A stretch of DNA of 64,000 bases from Erodium maritimum (GCA_963921825.1 OY997594.1:34454956-34518955), one strand, 5' to 3'; numbered from the stretch's first letter, positions 35,832-48,059 are shown. Numbers and translations are program-made. The notes: generated from the letters alone by a model not told the origin.

Positions 35832-37349
35832 AAAAGTCACTCCTGTTTTTTCACGAAACGTACATAATTTAGTCTCTCGCTCTTTGAGATTTTCACTCTA
35901 GCCCTAACCCTTGCCGCTATGGTGCTCCTTCTTAATAACGCCGTCATCGTGCCGCCTGGGACCTCGCCACTTGGTGATGCTCCTATCAGTAGGGCCGCCC
36001 CCGTGCTTCCCTTTCCCATCAAGTCAAGCCCCTCGCAGACCACGCCTGGTGCGGGGGATAAGAATCGATGGGGTTGGTCGCCACCACTAATCTCCTCTCC
36101 CTCCTCTTCTCTTGTCTCGGCGGTCTCGGCCCCGAGATCCATGAAGCTTTGGTCCTCCCCTCCCCCCCCCCCCCCCCATCACTACTCTCGACTGTTGGGT
36201 TGAGTCCGCCTTCTCCTCCGCGTGACGATTTTCGTCCCGGGATACTGTTGTGGCGGCCATGGTTGCCTTCTGGTCCACGCTATGTGTTTGCTACCGTTAG
36301 GCCGAACCCTAATTTTCTTTTCTGGGTTCACCATAACCTTGCTTTTGTGACACCTAGGGCGGCGACAATTCAGACCGTAGAGGAGTACTCGGAGTACTTC
36401 ACGATGACGACGGTGACGACTAGAACCCAACGCCTGATCCGTGACAGACATGGGTGGCAAGGGAGCGTGGTGGAGGCATCCTCTAGGGTTCTTCGTCAAG
36501 GCTGGACGAGAAGGCGGAGTAGGTTTGGATACCTACAGAGGAGCTGCCCTAGGGCTTGACCTTGAGGTAGGTGGTCGTCCGTTTTTGTCCCTGAGGGAGG
36601 TTGTGCCGGTATCCATGGAAATCCATACATGAAGCTGGACCACTGCGGCAACCGAGGGAATGGTTGTCCTTCAGGGGGCCTCTAAAGTTGCTCGGGGGAC
36701 CGAGGACCGTGGGGATGGCGCTGCCCTAAATGGGAGTCTGGAAGACGGTGCTGCAATGACCGGGATTCTAGGGGAGGCTAGTTCCAGCCCACTGATATTG
36801 GATCTGAGACCTATCTTTCCTACCTAGGGAAACAACCGGTCACCCGCGATAAGCCTCCCTGGGTGGTCCGCCCCAAACCCTCCAGATTTTGTACACGCGA
36901 AGATTCGATAGAAGCCATGTATTGATCAACTCTCTAATGATTCGGTTGTTGGTCCCCTACTCCGGGAGCGTGGGGAGTTTGGAGGTGGAGGATGCGCGCA
37001 TCCAAGGGCGCGATGTGTTGAAGTTCAATCGACCAGAATCCTTGGGAGCGCCGTTGATGGAGCACGGAAGAGGATGACACCAGCTCCTTTGTGGGGAGCC
37101 ATACTACAGGCGGGGAAGAAGCCCCACCATTACTGTTGAGGTCCCTCAGGATCAACGGTACCCTACTCCTCCTCACCGTCTTCTCTCTCTGCCCAAGAGG
37201 TATCACAATACCGTATGTGACGGTTATGATAGTAAAAAGATAAGTGAACCAATGTTCGTTAATATTGTCATTCTGATGGTCGGGGAGCATGTTCCCCGAT
37301 GCAGGATAATGTAATCGATTCCAATAAAATTGCACCTTTCGTTAAAAAA
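35832..37349 (+). mobile_element. Non-autonomous LINE-like retroelement, 14-bp target duplication
   Basis: aacaccttttatca occurs at 35818-35831 and 37350-37363. The 1518-bp insert ends cctttcgttaaaaaaa, an oligo-A tail. It is GC-rich and has several overlapping frames (e.g. 36068-36559) but no reverse transcriptase, so it needs an external LINE. Near its 5' end ccctcgcagaccacgcctgg and gcgggggataagaatcg resemble the block near 44880-44915 (acctcgcagaccgttccc, gctggggataggagtcg), so both belong to one family. A C16 run lies at 36162-36177. Confidence 0.87.
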
Positions 37350-37363
37350 AACACCTTTTATCA

Positions 37364-38362
37364 CAACTTATCTACTAATGTATTCAAAAGTTGGAAGAAG
37401 AAAAAAATGAGAGATGTAGAAAAGAGAACCAAAGTTTCTCTAATACGCGCATCATTTTTTTGTTTGTTCTTTCAATTTTAGAAAAATTTGATATTGGGAA
37501 AATGATTTTGGTTTTGCTTTATTTTGTTTTGATTGTGCAATTTATTGTTTTGATTTTGAAAATTTGTATGCAAACATTCTTAACCACCTTTAATCCTTTT
37601 AGGTTATATTTCAACTTTTTTTGCTACATAGGTGTAATTTTATAAATAGATTTAATAAAATTACTGACCATAGTATAAGAGTTATTACATGGTATCGAGC
37701 CCCGAAGGTCTGTCTACGCATAACTCTATGACAAATGAACTGATAAATGCGGTTTGTTAGGGAGTCATTAAGGCGAACAAAAAGTAAATAACAATGAAAT
37801 TGATGTCTATTGCTCAAGGTATTGCTTAGCTGCTACATACTCTGTAGAGTGCGATCGAACATGCTGACACCGGCTTCCAAGGGAGGCAAAGCTCTTCTCA
37901 AGGACCCTTCCCAGGGCCAGTCCCTAGAGCATTGAATCATTGAATCCCTTTCATTCCTCCATACCGTCCTGCTTCTCGACCTGATCTTGATCTTCCCGGG
38001 GATCCTCTACATACCCCATTTCACTCCCCCACCTCCCGCTCCACAATTAGAATCAACTCCAACTTTGAGTCTAGTTCTATCTCTGCGCACATGCAGGTGT
38101 GGGGGGGGGGGGGGGGGGGGGGGGGTCCGCTCTACTGTCCCCAGAAGGTTGGTCGATCACCACTTAGTTTAACCATACAAAACAAGTTATTTGTACCATT
38201 GAGGTAGTTAATTGCACGAGATATAAAATAATGTTCATACAATATATGACATAATATTAAATTTATTTTATAATACAATTATAATATTATTATACTAGAT
38301 TGTTTTTTATATTTTATTATATTGTGGGTCAGATAAACTTAAATGCATCAAAAAAAATTATG
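37364..38362 (+). other. Remnant of a Copia-like LTR end and PBS, then unassigned sequence
   Basis: At 37681-37701 gttattaca is followed by tggtatcgagcc, a near match to the iMet primer-binding site, so an old LTR probably ends at 37689. I could not find its 5' end or a partner LTR. Beyond it no coding domain is visible. Confidence 0.45.
38101..38125. repeat. Run of 25 G
   Basis: An uninterrupted G25 tract follows tgcaggtgt. True length is uncertain because such runs are error-prone in sequencing. It can form a G-quadruplex. Confidence 0.7.
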
Positions 38363-38705
38363 AGAAGAGAGTTCTCTCTCGGTACTTGTGTCGCTGCTCA
38401 AGTTACGCCCTAGCCTTTTGTTATGACTGTGTCGTCGTTCTCGTTTACTGTGTCGCCGCCCTCAACCACCGATAGATCTCCATCCTCAGGTGATTCTCTC
38501 GCTCCCTTTCCCCTTATCATGCCTCCAAAGCCACCTGCTGATTTTGTTAAACCGATAAGGGAGAGGAAGAAACGTCGTCTCAAAACCCCGATTCCAACTA
38601 CGACTTCGTTGTTGAATGACCAAGCGTTGGTGGTTTACTCGTCGGGTGATACCACACCTACTTCGATCACGACCAAGAGAAACAAGGCCGGCCTCTCAAG
38701 TTTCT
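38363..38705 (+). mobile_element. 5' fragment of a LINE-like element
   Basis: An open + frame (38423-38752) with Ser/Pro/Thr-rich start and basic ERKKRRLKTP stretch resembles the starts of the other LINE-like blocks here in composition. It is cut on the right by the Mutator-like element near 38740. Assignment is tentative. Confidence 0.35.
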
Positions 38706-39074
38706 CGGTCAAGCCGTATCGATACATACATATATATAAGGGCACTTTCTAGTGTTATCTATGCTTAAGTTGTTACTTGTTACATAAATCTAAACCATTG
38801 GATATTTTAATTTAATGGCTATTAATTTTCAGCCTCAATTATACACAAATTAAATAGAAATATCAACAAAAGGTTAGTTGTGTAATTTTGACTCCTTAAA
38901 AATAATTACTGTATAATTATTTTTTTACTATCTCGATATAATTTTTTAATATTTTATTTAAAATAAAATAAAATTTAATATTCTATTTTTTATTTTAGTT
39001 TTCGATCGTTATTCAAATTCCGTACGTATTACATAATATTATGTACAACATTACAAAAGTTTGTATAAAGCATA

Positions 39075-39250
39075 GTAGTAATTACAGATTTCTAGAGCCG
39101 AAATTATAGATTTTTGGAACCGAAATTACAGTTTTTTTAGAGTCAATGTTACAGATTTTCACATATTTTCGGAACCAATGTTATAGAATTTGGGAGTCGA
39201 TGTTACAAATTTTTGAACTGAATATTACAGATTCATAAACCACCGTTTCA
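39075..39250. repeat. Degenerate short repeats with 'attacagattttt' motifs
   Basis: Units of roughly 25-35 bp such as gccgaaattatagatttttg, accgaaattacagttttttt and gtcgatgttacaaatttttg recur. It is part of the left arm of the Mutator-like element. Confidence 0.7.
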
Positions 39251-39852
39251 AATACGTGTCCATTATTCAAGATCACGGTACTCCGAATTACAGCAAATAA
39301 CAACGTTACATAATTACAAACTGAAAGTTACAAATAACCACAATTATAACCATTAGAAAAAGTTACAAATAACTACACCTATAATTACATAATTTTCGAT
39401 AAAATGCTACATAATCAAATACAGATCTAAAAAAAACTTAGATTGACTGACTAAAAAATGTTACAAATAACTACCCTAGAAGTTAAACATTTTATGTAAA
39501 ATGTTACAAATAACTACATCTAAAGATACGCTCCTAGCACATCTCGATCCTCATTATGAAAGAGGCTTTCTCTAAAAACAGAACAATAAAAAAAGAACCA
39601 GTGTCACGCCCCGAATCCGGTTTTGACCGGACCCGAGCCGTGAACTAAAAATAATAATAAATAAAAGCGACTTTAAACGAAATAAATCTCCAATAATAGT
39701 TTAAACCGATCAATCCTGATAATAAGAGTCAAATACTCGAAATTCCAACATAAAAGTTTAATACAAAGGAAGTACGTCTCTAGACCATCCAACTAGGAAT
39801 CTCGCTAAGCTTCCAAGCTCCGAGACATCCTCTAAATCAATCCCGCTCAAAA

Positions 39853-41182
39853 CTTGTAGAACAGTAAAAGAGGGGGTGAGCTTTCGCTCAGAAGGAAAAA
39901 GTAGTAACGGGAGTGAGCAATTGCTCACCACCACGGATATCCGTGCGATTATGGCATACTAGTAAGCAATAACACGAATCATTTAAACAAGTAACCTAAA
40001 GACAACGCTTGACCCCACTTGGGAACAACCCGTAAATCAAACTCGATACTGAACCAACACTCATACATTTCCCCTCTACTATGCTCTTAGCACCCGACAC
40101 CTAAACAATTCTCATTGGGTTACGACCACGGTTAACTCGCAACTATCCACATGTATGAACTCGCACAACAATACACTGAACTCAGACATAAAAGTATTCA
40201 AAATCATAGAGGATCACATAACAAGCATAAGTAACCACAACAACCAAAGCAAATCAACGCACAGAGTAATATCATTAGCAACCACTTCCACACTAGGTGT
40301 CCCAGAGCAATGCGCCGGATTCCATAGCCCCGGCTCAACATATCGTACCGAACTGGACATCGGCCTAGATATCTTCTCGGAACACACAACATCGGGGTAC
40401 AACTCATAATATACCGGACCGGAATCCTCCGTCGGTCGGGTATAGTCTCGTAGCATGGGGTACAAATCACATCACACATACCATACCGGAAACTCAACAT
40501 CGGCCTAGGCACCATATACCGGAATCCTCTACGGCATAGACATTACTCTGGAACACCATCCTCGGCTCTAGATACCATGTACCGGAATCCTCTACAGCAC
40601 AGATATCGCACAACAAATCCTCGGCCTAGATATCCTATATTGGAATCCTCTACGGTATAGATATCGTACCGAAACACCATCCTCAGCCTAGATATCCTAT
40701 ACCGAAATCCTCCACGGTATAAATATCGGGCCAATACACCATCCTCAAACATGTCATACCAAACATATCATACCAGCATACCATACCGAACAATCTTACC
40801 AAACACACCACATCGGTCTATCAATCACCCGATCATATCACAAGACAATAATTCACACTAACAGTCACCACATTCTCATAACATATCATGATCCTTAATT
40901 TAACAACAGAACATACCACATACCGACATTACAAATTACTAATCACAACAAGCGCAACCAACACACAATCCTACAAGCACGACCTGGCCCACATGCGATA
41001 CTACAACACAGCAAATCCCACACATACGGCACGACCTGGCCCGCAAGTGGTTCCATATGTTGTATGACTACGCTAGTTATTCACATCCTACATGTGATTC
41101 TACAATTATTCTGGTTGTTCATATCCTATATGCATACTAGTAACTTTCCGTAATTAAATCGGTATTCGCTACTTTTTCCTAC
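39853..41182 (-). other. Candidate intron within the minus-sense solo LTR (1330 nt)
   Basis: Minus-strand GTTGAG|GTAGGAAAAAGTAG at 41182, and hairpin, CTCACCCCC, pyrimidine run and ACAAG ending at 39853. The acceptor triplet is AAG, weaker than in the other copies. Confidence 0.35.
40497..40742. repeat. Four ~61-bp tandem units in the candidate LTR intron
   Basis: Units contain cctcggcctagatatcctat, then ggaatcctctacggtataga and atcgtaccg; starts near 40497, 40559, 40618 and 40680. Copies are moderately diverged. Confidence 0.88.
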
Positions 41183-41399
41183 CTCAACCGCTATCCAACA
41201 CGAACAACCACGAGTCGCCTAGTAGCCTCCTCCGTCGTGCTCGGGAACAACGTCTAAGATTATAAAATACACGATAATTAATAATTATTCAAGGTTGGTT
41301 TAAAGAGAAAACACCCGGCTTAATCCCCAAAGTGTTCGGTTAAGGATAACCTTCCTAATTACCCGAAAACGACCTAAATGGACCCTAAAGGTCCATTTC

Positions 41400-41518
41400 T
41401 GATCCATCACGGAGTGGGTCACGGAGCCTTGACGGGCTCCGTCACGGTCTAGACACGACCTCCGTCACGGAGCCGTGACGTCAACCGTCACGGTTCCCGT
41501 CACGGATCCGTGACGGGT
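41400..41518. repeat. Cluster of inverted CCGTCACGG / CCGTGACGG motifs
   Basis: In ~120 bp the strings tcacgg, gtcacgg, ccgtgacg and cttgacgg occur about ten times in both orientations, e.g. ctccgtcacggagccgtgac and cccgtcacggatccgtgacg. Several pairs can form strong hairpins. It lies upstream of the donor-like site of the minus-sense LTR, where the other LTRs have G-rich repeats. Confidence 0.88.
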
Positions 41519-42547
41519 CCAAACATGCCCTTCATTCTTCTTCCTCCAGCTTCTTCACCACGAATTCAAACCCTCAAAACTCCATTGTTGACCTCCAAAA
41601 TCAGTCCCAAAACTTCAAACCCAAGGTTGGGTTTCATCCAAATACCCAAAAGCCAATTAATTTTCATCAAAATCTTCCACTTTTTCCCCACAATTCATCC
41701 AATTAATCATCAAAACCTCAAACCCATAAAACTCAAACCTAGTTCATGCATTTTCTACAATACCCACAACCCAAACTTCAACAAAATGGGATTTAAATGA
41801 AGACTTACCTTAGAAAGTGGTTAGATGATGAAGAAAATGGAAGAAAAGGAGGATTTTGGTGTAGAAATCAAGTAAAAGCAGACACTTTTCTTCTCTTCTT
41901 CTTCAATGGGAGCTCCAAACTCTCTCTCCCTCTCTATGAATTTTCGGCCAAGACACCAAATGAGCTGAAAATTTGCTCCATGTGGCCTTTAACCTAAAAG
42001 GGGAAAGTCCATTTTTGCCCCTTTAGTCCTCTTTTCTCGTAGGTCCAAAAATGGGGCCATTTAGGTCTTTTTCCCACCCTTTTCTTCTCCTCTAAGACAC
42101 CTGGACATGTGTCCAGGTGGGGTCCACCTTTACCCAAAAATATCTCAGCTCACTTATTTAATTCGATAAAACCCCTAATTTGACCCCGTTTGACCCGTAT
42201 TTGACTATTTCGCAAAAGCAGACGTTTGAAAGGAAATGCCCAACTAAGCTAACATAATGAGGACTAAGCTTTTTGGGTCCCGGAAAGGTTCCGAATGACT
42301 CCCCGAGTCATCGGTTGACTTTTCCGACGAAAAGTCAACTAACTTTTGCCAAATTTTACTGGTGTCGACCGAGGGCGGTTCTTACAACCACATTTACAAC
42401 CCAAAAGTCAAACAACCCTGCAAATTAAGATCAATACAAACAAGTTAACTCATTCCCTAATTTACCAGACTAATAAAATACAAATCTTAAAACAGCTTGT
42501 TCTACATGTCAGATCATTAAACTAGGAAAAAACAAACAAAAAATTGA

Positions 42548-43231
42548 ATGAAAAAAAGTTACAGAGGGTGTATGGTCTGTGGAGTAGTGGAGCACGACGG
42601 CCGGAGACAAAGGCTCGTCTTATCCGGCATTGGAGGACAGCCCATATCTGCCGTCCACGGAATGCGCAAGGACGGCCCAGACCAACGGTATAAGAGGCGA
42701 TATTGTTCCCCAATTCTGCCCAAAAGAACCGAGCATGAACTTGAGCTCGAGAACCCGGTGGCCGGAGTTGCGGTTCGGGACGGTAACAAAGGCGAGAAGG
42801 CCGAGATTTGGGTGGTTTCCGGTTGTATTAGGTCGGAGCTGCGGCGGCTAGAGGGCTTGGCGAAGTCGTGCTCGGCCATGGTGGAGGACGGAGGAACCGC
42901 ATGTAAAGAGCTTTACGACGACGACGTTTCACCGTGTAAATCCGATGACGCTGAACCAAGAAAGAGGATCTCTACGTGAGGAGGTGGAACGATGAAGGTG
43001 GAGCGGTTGGAGGAGGATGAACTTCGGGACGCGGTTGGAGGACGACGAGCCTCCGAGATCCTTCCGGCAGCGGTGGAGCGAGGTGGTTTTGGTCCTCATC
43101 TGCACCGCGAGCTCCAGAACGACGTCACGCCAAGAAGGACGAGTGGGCGTACCTTGTGTCCATGGCCGTGGGGTAGGGGAGATGCAGAGCCGAGGCGTGC
43201 GGCTTCACCGTGCAACAGTGCTCGGGTGTAA
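42548..43231 (+). other. GC-rich gene-like fragment inside the Mutator-like element
   Basis: Two consecutive + frames (42548-42979, 143 aa; 42992-43231, 79 aa) lie between the solo LTR and the right MULE end. Composition differs sharply from the AT-rich arms, as in Pack-MULEs that carry captured gene pieces. I recognise no domain in any frame. Confidence 0.35.
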
Positions 43232-43619
43232 CAATAGAGACGATAATGGGTCGGTTTAGCTAGTTAATTATATGCATTTTAGGTTTCTTAGGTTAAAACT
43301 GAAACATTAAAATGACTCTAATGTCCTTCATCAGTGTAAAATTTCATAAAGAAAATCAAAGTTTATCTTATTTACATCATGTACCACTTATTTTTATAGC
43401 CATTAGATTAGTTCGATTCAAAGGTTTAAAATTAAGTAACAAATAACAAAATAAGACGTAGATAACACTTGAAAGTGTACCTATCTATATTGGTCTTAGT
43501 CTATGGTTGAGGATATAAATATTTTTGTCATTTATTATTTGAATATAGTTAAGTGAGAAATTTAAAATTTAAGTACAGTTAAACGAGAAAGTTAGTATTA
43601 ACATGATAAAGCTTAATTT

Positions 43620-44585
43620 TTGAGAAAAATCCATGGAGAGAACTTCTCTCTTAGTTGGCCTAGGGTTTCTCGTCGCCCTTGTCGTTCTTCTTTTTGGGAC
43701 CCGTCCACCCATCGTTGATCCATTACCCCCACCTCCTCCTTCGTCGAACAATCTCTGGATCCTCTTCAGTTACCTCACTACCGGTTGCAGTGGCTTTGCT
43801 GTGGTGCTGCACCTCCTCCAACGATATACAGACCACCAGTATGATTGGGAGGACGAAAATGGCTCTGACGAAAAGAGGGGGTCGAACCCGACCACTATGA
43901 ATCCATATACTAGATCCTTTTAGACCTTGATCTAGCTCATGAAGATAGGGATCAACGGATGTCTTTGAAGGCGTGGCCGACGATCAAAGTCGGTGGTGTA
44001 TACTACGGAGTATCGCCAGCAACCGATGGAGGATCGACGAGGACAATGTGCTATTGGGGATCATTATTAGGAACTCATCTCGGCCCGAACAACAAGGCGA
44101 GGTCACCTTACGCAACCTCGCCTGCTCCAATGAGTATTAGACGGGAGAGCGAGACGTTGTTGAGGAGACATGTCACGTCCCAATGGGCTATGAAAGAACT
44201 CGATCTCAACTCTACTCCTTTTCTCAAGGACCTTCTTGGATGCCTGACATCATCCTCACCACTCCTTAGGGTCTTCACAGAAGGACCAACAACACACTCA
44301 GTAGGAAAAACAGATCCATCATAGTCGAGCCAAGAAAAATACAAGTTGTGATAGTAACGCGCCTCTACATGAATAGGGATCCACCCCCTAAAAAGTCACT
44401 TGGATTACCAGACAATCTTGTAACAGGGTAAGTGTTCCGGACTTGTCCGGAACTATGTCTCCTCTCCCTTTATGTATTCAGATTTGTTACCACTCGGGTC
44501 CAAAGTTTCGCTTCTGAACGTCTTTATCTATATTTTACAGTTGAGGAATTGATGAATTTTTCTTTGCTAAAATAATAAAAAAAAA
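43620..44585 (+). mobile_element. LINE-like non-autonomous retroelement fragment
   Basis: It opens with a short frame beginning MERTSLLVGLGFLV, continues GC-rich, and ends A-rich (aaaataataaaaaaaaaaat near 44570-44590). Its 3' part resembles 2000-2070 at the protein level (..RLYMNRDP.. against ..TYHRMNKDP..). Neither a reverse transcriptase nor a sure target duplication was found. Confidence 0.5.
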
Positions 44586-44695
44586 AATCAATCAATATAT
44601 TTAAAAGAGAAATGTATAAAAGTCGGTATATTTTGATAAGATTTTTCTTAAAATATTTAAAAATCGAACTCTAGTAACTAAATGAAAAGCTGACT

Positions 44696-45762
44696 ATGAA
44701 TTAATTGTTACAAATGAAATGAATTTCTCTCACGCCTCTTGAGAGCTCCTTCCTAACCTTAGCTGCCCTAGCTATGGTGTTCTCTCTTGTCCCCACTGTC
44801 GATTTGTCTTCTACCGTGGTTCCTCCGGTCGTTACTATCGCTGCCCTAGCCGGTGATGCCCCTCTGCTACCGTCATGTACCTCGCAGACCGTTCCCAGTG
44901 CTGGGGATAGGAGTCGTCGACAGAGAAAAGCCAAACCCTCGGTTATGGCTTTGTCTTCCTCTACGCCGGTGTTGCCGGTCCTCCCACTCCCTCGCCCGGG
45001 ATCATCGGTGGACGTGGCCTCCTTCTCCAAGGGAGCAACTGCTCCATCCCCGGCCGCGAAACCGAGATGAGGGCGGCCCTTGCGACATCCCCTCATTACA
45101 TCCTTCTCACGCAACGTCCTCCTCGACTTTCTGCCTCCAAACCCTATTTCGCCGACCCAACCGTTTGGCCAAGACCTTGCTCTGGCCCCTCCTCCCCCGG
45201 GCGACGCGGTTTCTAGGGTTTGCCAAGACTTTGCTCTGGCCCCTCCTCCCTCGGGCGGTGCAATTTCTAGGGCTTGCCAAGACCTTGCTCTACCCCTTCC
45301 TCCCTTGGGCCGCGCAACTGCTAGGGTTCCGGCTCCCCCCGCACTCTGATCCAATACTAGGTGAAGGGTGCAGGTCTGGAGATGGCACTGGAACACTCAA
45401 AGGGCCGGCAGTTGGAGAACATCAGGACGATCAGACCAAGGCGGGGAAGCAGCCCCGCCAGGAGGAATGAGTGGTACGTCGTGCATCAGGGACTGGCTCT
45501 GGGAAGGGTCCCTGTACGATGTGCTGCCTCTCCCCTTCACCACTACCGTCGAGGTCCCTCAGGATCTCCGGTATACCATTCCCCCTCTCTGTCTTCTGTC
45601 CTTGCCTATACGGCATCCCAGCTCAGTGATAGTTGGCTCATCCAATACCGTCAGTGACGATTATAGTATGAAAAGAACTACGACATCATTGTATCTTTTG
45701 TCTGTTCTTGTTCTTCGTGGTCAGGAATTTATTCCTGATATACTCAGATGTATTTGAATTCA
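44696..45762 (+). mobile_element. LINE-like non-autonomous retroelement with 54-bp repeats
   Basis: Candidate 14-bp target duplication atgaaaagctgact (44682-44695) and atgaaaaaccgact (45763-45776) matches at 12 positions. The 5' part is similar to the element at 35832-37349 (ctcgcagaccg.tccc, gctggggataggag). Long frames on both strands (minus 45396-44701; plus 44853-45470) are a by-product of GC-rich repeats and lack known domains. No RT. Confidence 0.55.
45169..45330 (+). repeat. Three tandem 54-bp units
   Basis: Copies at 45169-45222, 45223-45276 and 45277-45330 start ccaagaccttgctctggccc and end with tctagggtttg. In frame each encodes an 18-residue unit. They are moderately diverged. Confidence 0.93.
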
Positions 45763-45776
45763 ATGAAAAACCGACT

Positions 45777-46550
45777 TGACAGCGATATATCCAATTATCC
45801 ATACTACTCAATGTACTCATGGAAGGTGCGAGACTGACTACAGTAGGCCAGTGAGCTTCGAGTAGTGGGCCTAGCCTTTTTCACTTTCGAACTGATACAG
45901 GCCCAATTGATGTTTTCACTTTTTTTTTGTACCTTTCATTTACCTTTACAACTTTGGAGTGAGTTAAAATTGACTTGGATGAACATGTAACATGTTGATG
46001 ATCTTTTTCGCCCTTTAACATTTTTGCCATTATTTTGATTCTTTTCTTGTTGTTTTGCCATTAGTTTGGGCATTGAATTCGGCTGCAAGTCAAAAAGTTA
46101 GATAGACCTTTGTCAAAAAGTTAGTTAGACAGAACATTAATGCTAGAAAACAGAAGGTTAGTATTTTCAAACGTTAATTACTTTTACCTATATCACTGAA
46201 ACTGTATACACAAATTAATAATAATATTTAGAATTTACGGATACTTATAATAAATAACGTCATCTATTTTTCTACCAAAGTTTGTTAGTTTTTTTTTTGA
46301 TAAAATGATATAATTATCTTTGGTTAACTCAAAAACTTACAACAGTCTTTTTAATTAATATTTTAAACATAAAATATTAAATATTCCTTTTAAAATTTAT
46401 AAAAATCTAAATGAAATAATTAAATTAAAATAATCAAAAGTATTAAAATGAATGTTTGAAGTAATTTGAAAAATGAATAGAAATATGAACTATAAATAAA
46501 ATCATTAATTTCATTATAACAGACTAATAGTTAGTTAATATTATTCACTC
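45777..46550. other. AT-rich intergenic sequence
   Basis: No gene or element end is evident; strongly AT-rich from ~46140. The LINE begins near its right edge. Confidence 0.5.
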
Positions 46551-46703
46551 GTCTTCTGCTCTGGATTTATCGGTGCTAAAAGTTTTTAGGGTTCTGCCGA
46601 CTTTTGGTCGTGTGGAAGGTTGTATTGGCACTGATTCTCAACATTCAATTGGTGTGGGTTTACTGTAATACGTTTTCGGGTTGTTGTTGTAGCTCAGGGA
46701 CGT

Positions 46704-47414
46704 ATGGAGGATATCCAGGAGAGTTTTATTGGTATTGTTATTGATAGTGATGAGGAGGAAACCGTGGTGCCTGAGGAGGTGCTTAATCTGAATGGAGACA
46801 AATATAAGTTCAGAATTGCAGGAAAAGTTTTGACTGAGAAAAGCATTCGTGTTGGTGTTTTTCGTTCGGTGATGAAGAAGTTGTGGAGTGATATGAGTAT
46901 TCATACCATTGTTACACAGACCTTGACTCCAGAATCGACCAGATTCTTCTTCAAATCTGAGAGGGACCGTAAGAGGGTCATGGATATGGAATCGTGGAGT
47001 TTTAATAAGGCATTGGTGGCCTTAACGGTGATTAAACCTGATGCTGCATTGGATGAGTTGAAGTTTGAAACTACTTCTTTATGGATTCAAGCATCCAATC
47101 TGCTGCTTCTTTCCCTAACAGCAGAGGTGAGGGAAATTATTGGTAATAAGGTGGGTGAGTTTATCGAGGTGGACTGTAATGAAGATGGACGTGTATGGGA
47201 AAGTTTTATTCTTATGCGAGCTCGTTGGAGGTTAGATAAACCTCTTAGGAACACGGTAAACATTACACTGGGGAAGAATCTAGCTTCGACAGTAGTCAGG
47301 TTTCAGTATGAAAGACTTCCTGGTTTTTGTTTATGTTGTGGTTGTCTGAACCATGTTGAAAAGGATTGTAGTGTTGATACTGTGATTTCACCAAATGTGA
47401 AAAGGGAAGTATGA
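46704..47414 (+). pseudogene. LINE ORF1 (DUF4283 plus CCHC zinc knuckle), ended by a stop
   Basis: A 236-codon frame. Residues ~35-180 have the DUF4283-type RNA-binding fold signature (KYKFRIAGKVLTEKS, then RFFFKSERDRKRVMDMESWSF, shortened here, and ..LWIQASNLLLL). Residues ~215-226 give C-x2-C-x4-H-x4-C in FCLCCGCLNHVEKDC. DUF4283 proteins of plant LINEs bind the element RNA. The family protein is normally longer; a TGA at 47412 and further stops up to ~48060 break the C-terminal part, so it is probably inactive. Confidence 0.82.
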
Positions 47415-48059
47415 GGCGCATATGAGAGCTAGCCCACCATGTTTTGGTTGAGGTCATAAGGAACGACATTATGATTGCTAAGAGGAAGGTGATTCACGGT
47501 CATGGAGCAATAATGCAGTTGGTTTAAGTGGTGGTGAGAATAGGAGGACAGATAATCTCAGTGTCAAGTTGTTGGAGAATGTGTGTTCGAGAGAAGGATC
47601 TCTTGTGGGTTCTTGGATTCGGGAAGGGGGAGGATCACCTATTCACGATACTGATAATCTTATCCCTAAGTCAAGTTTTACGATTCATAAAGGGGGTTTA
47701 GGGGCCGATGATTACTAGTGATGGGGTGGAGATGATAGCTGATCCTGTGACAATACCGATGGAGGCTGTAAATCCCAATGTGTTGAATAAGGAATGTGGT
47801 AAGCAGCTTTCGGGGGGGGGGGGGAAATGACTGTGAGTTTGGGTTGGGGAAGAGCAAGATCAAATGGAAGAAAAAAGGGAGGCAGTTGAGTATTATGGAT
47901 ATTGATACTGAACTTGCAAGTGTAGTGGAGGAAGGGAGTAAGAAAAGGAAGGGTAAGTATGAGGATCAACCAAAGGACCTTGGGAATGATTTCCTTGTTC
48001 CAGAGGAGGATTGTTCATCGGTTTTGGAGAGGACTGCAAAGAAACTTCTTCAGGCGCAA

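Larger units (their letters stand above)
39602..42386 (-). mobile_element. Solo giant LTR, minus sense (2785 bp)
   Basis: On the minus strand it runs TGTAAGAACCGCC..GGGGCGTGACA. Flanks accag and accac are a 5-bp duplication with one mismatch. It has the family signature on the minus strand: donor-like GTTGAG|GTAGGA (intron from 41182), hairpin TGAGCGAAAGCTCA (39890-39877), acceptor-like ctgttctacaag (ending 39853) and the end block CGGGTCCGGTCAAAACCGG. It sits inside the Mutator-like element and so is younger than it. No coding domain. Confidence 0.87.
38740..43481. mobile_element. Mutator-like (MULE) non-autonomous element containing a solo LTR
   Basis: Long imperfect terminal inverted repeats: left cactttctagtgttatctat.., right (inverted) cactttcaagtgttatctac.., continuing through ttgttac and further for ~70 bp. 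Flanks tatatataa and tatctatat may be a degraded 9-bp duplication. No transposase is visible. About 2.8 kb is the later LTR at 39602-42386; the remaining ~1.95 kb includes a GC-rich, gene-like segment (42548-43231). Confidence 0.6.

Noticed and set aside
44701-45470. Long overlapping frames on both strands (231 aa minus, 205 aa plus)
   Set aside because: GC-rich 54-bp repeats keep several frames open at once; no recognisable family; the block is a retroelement.
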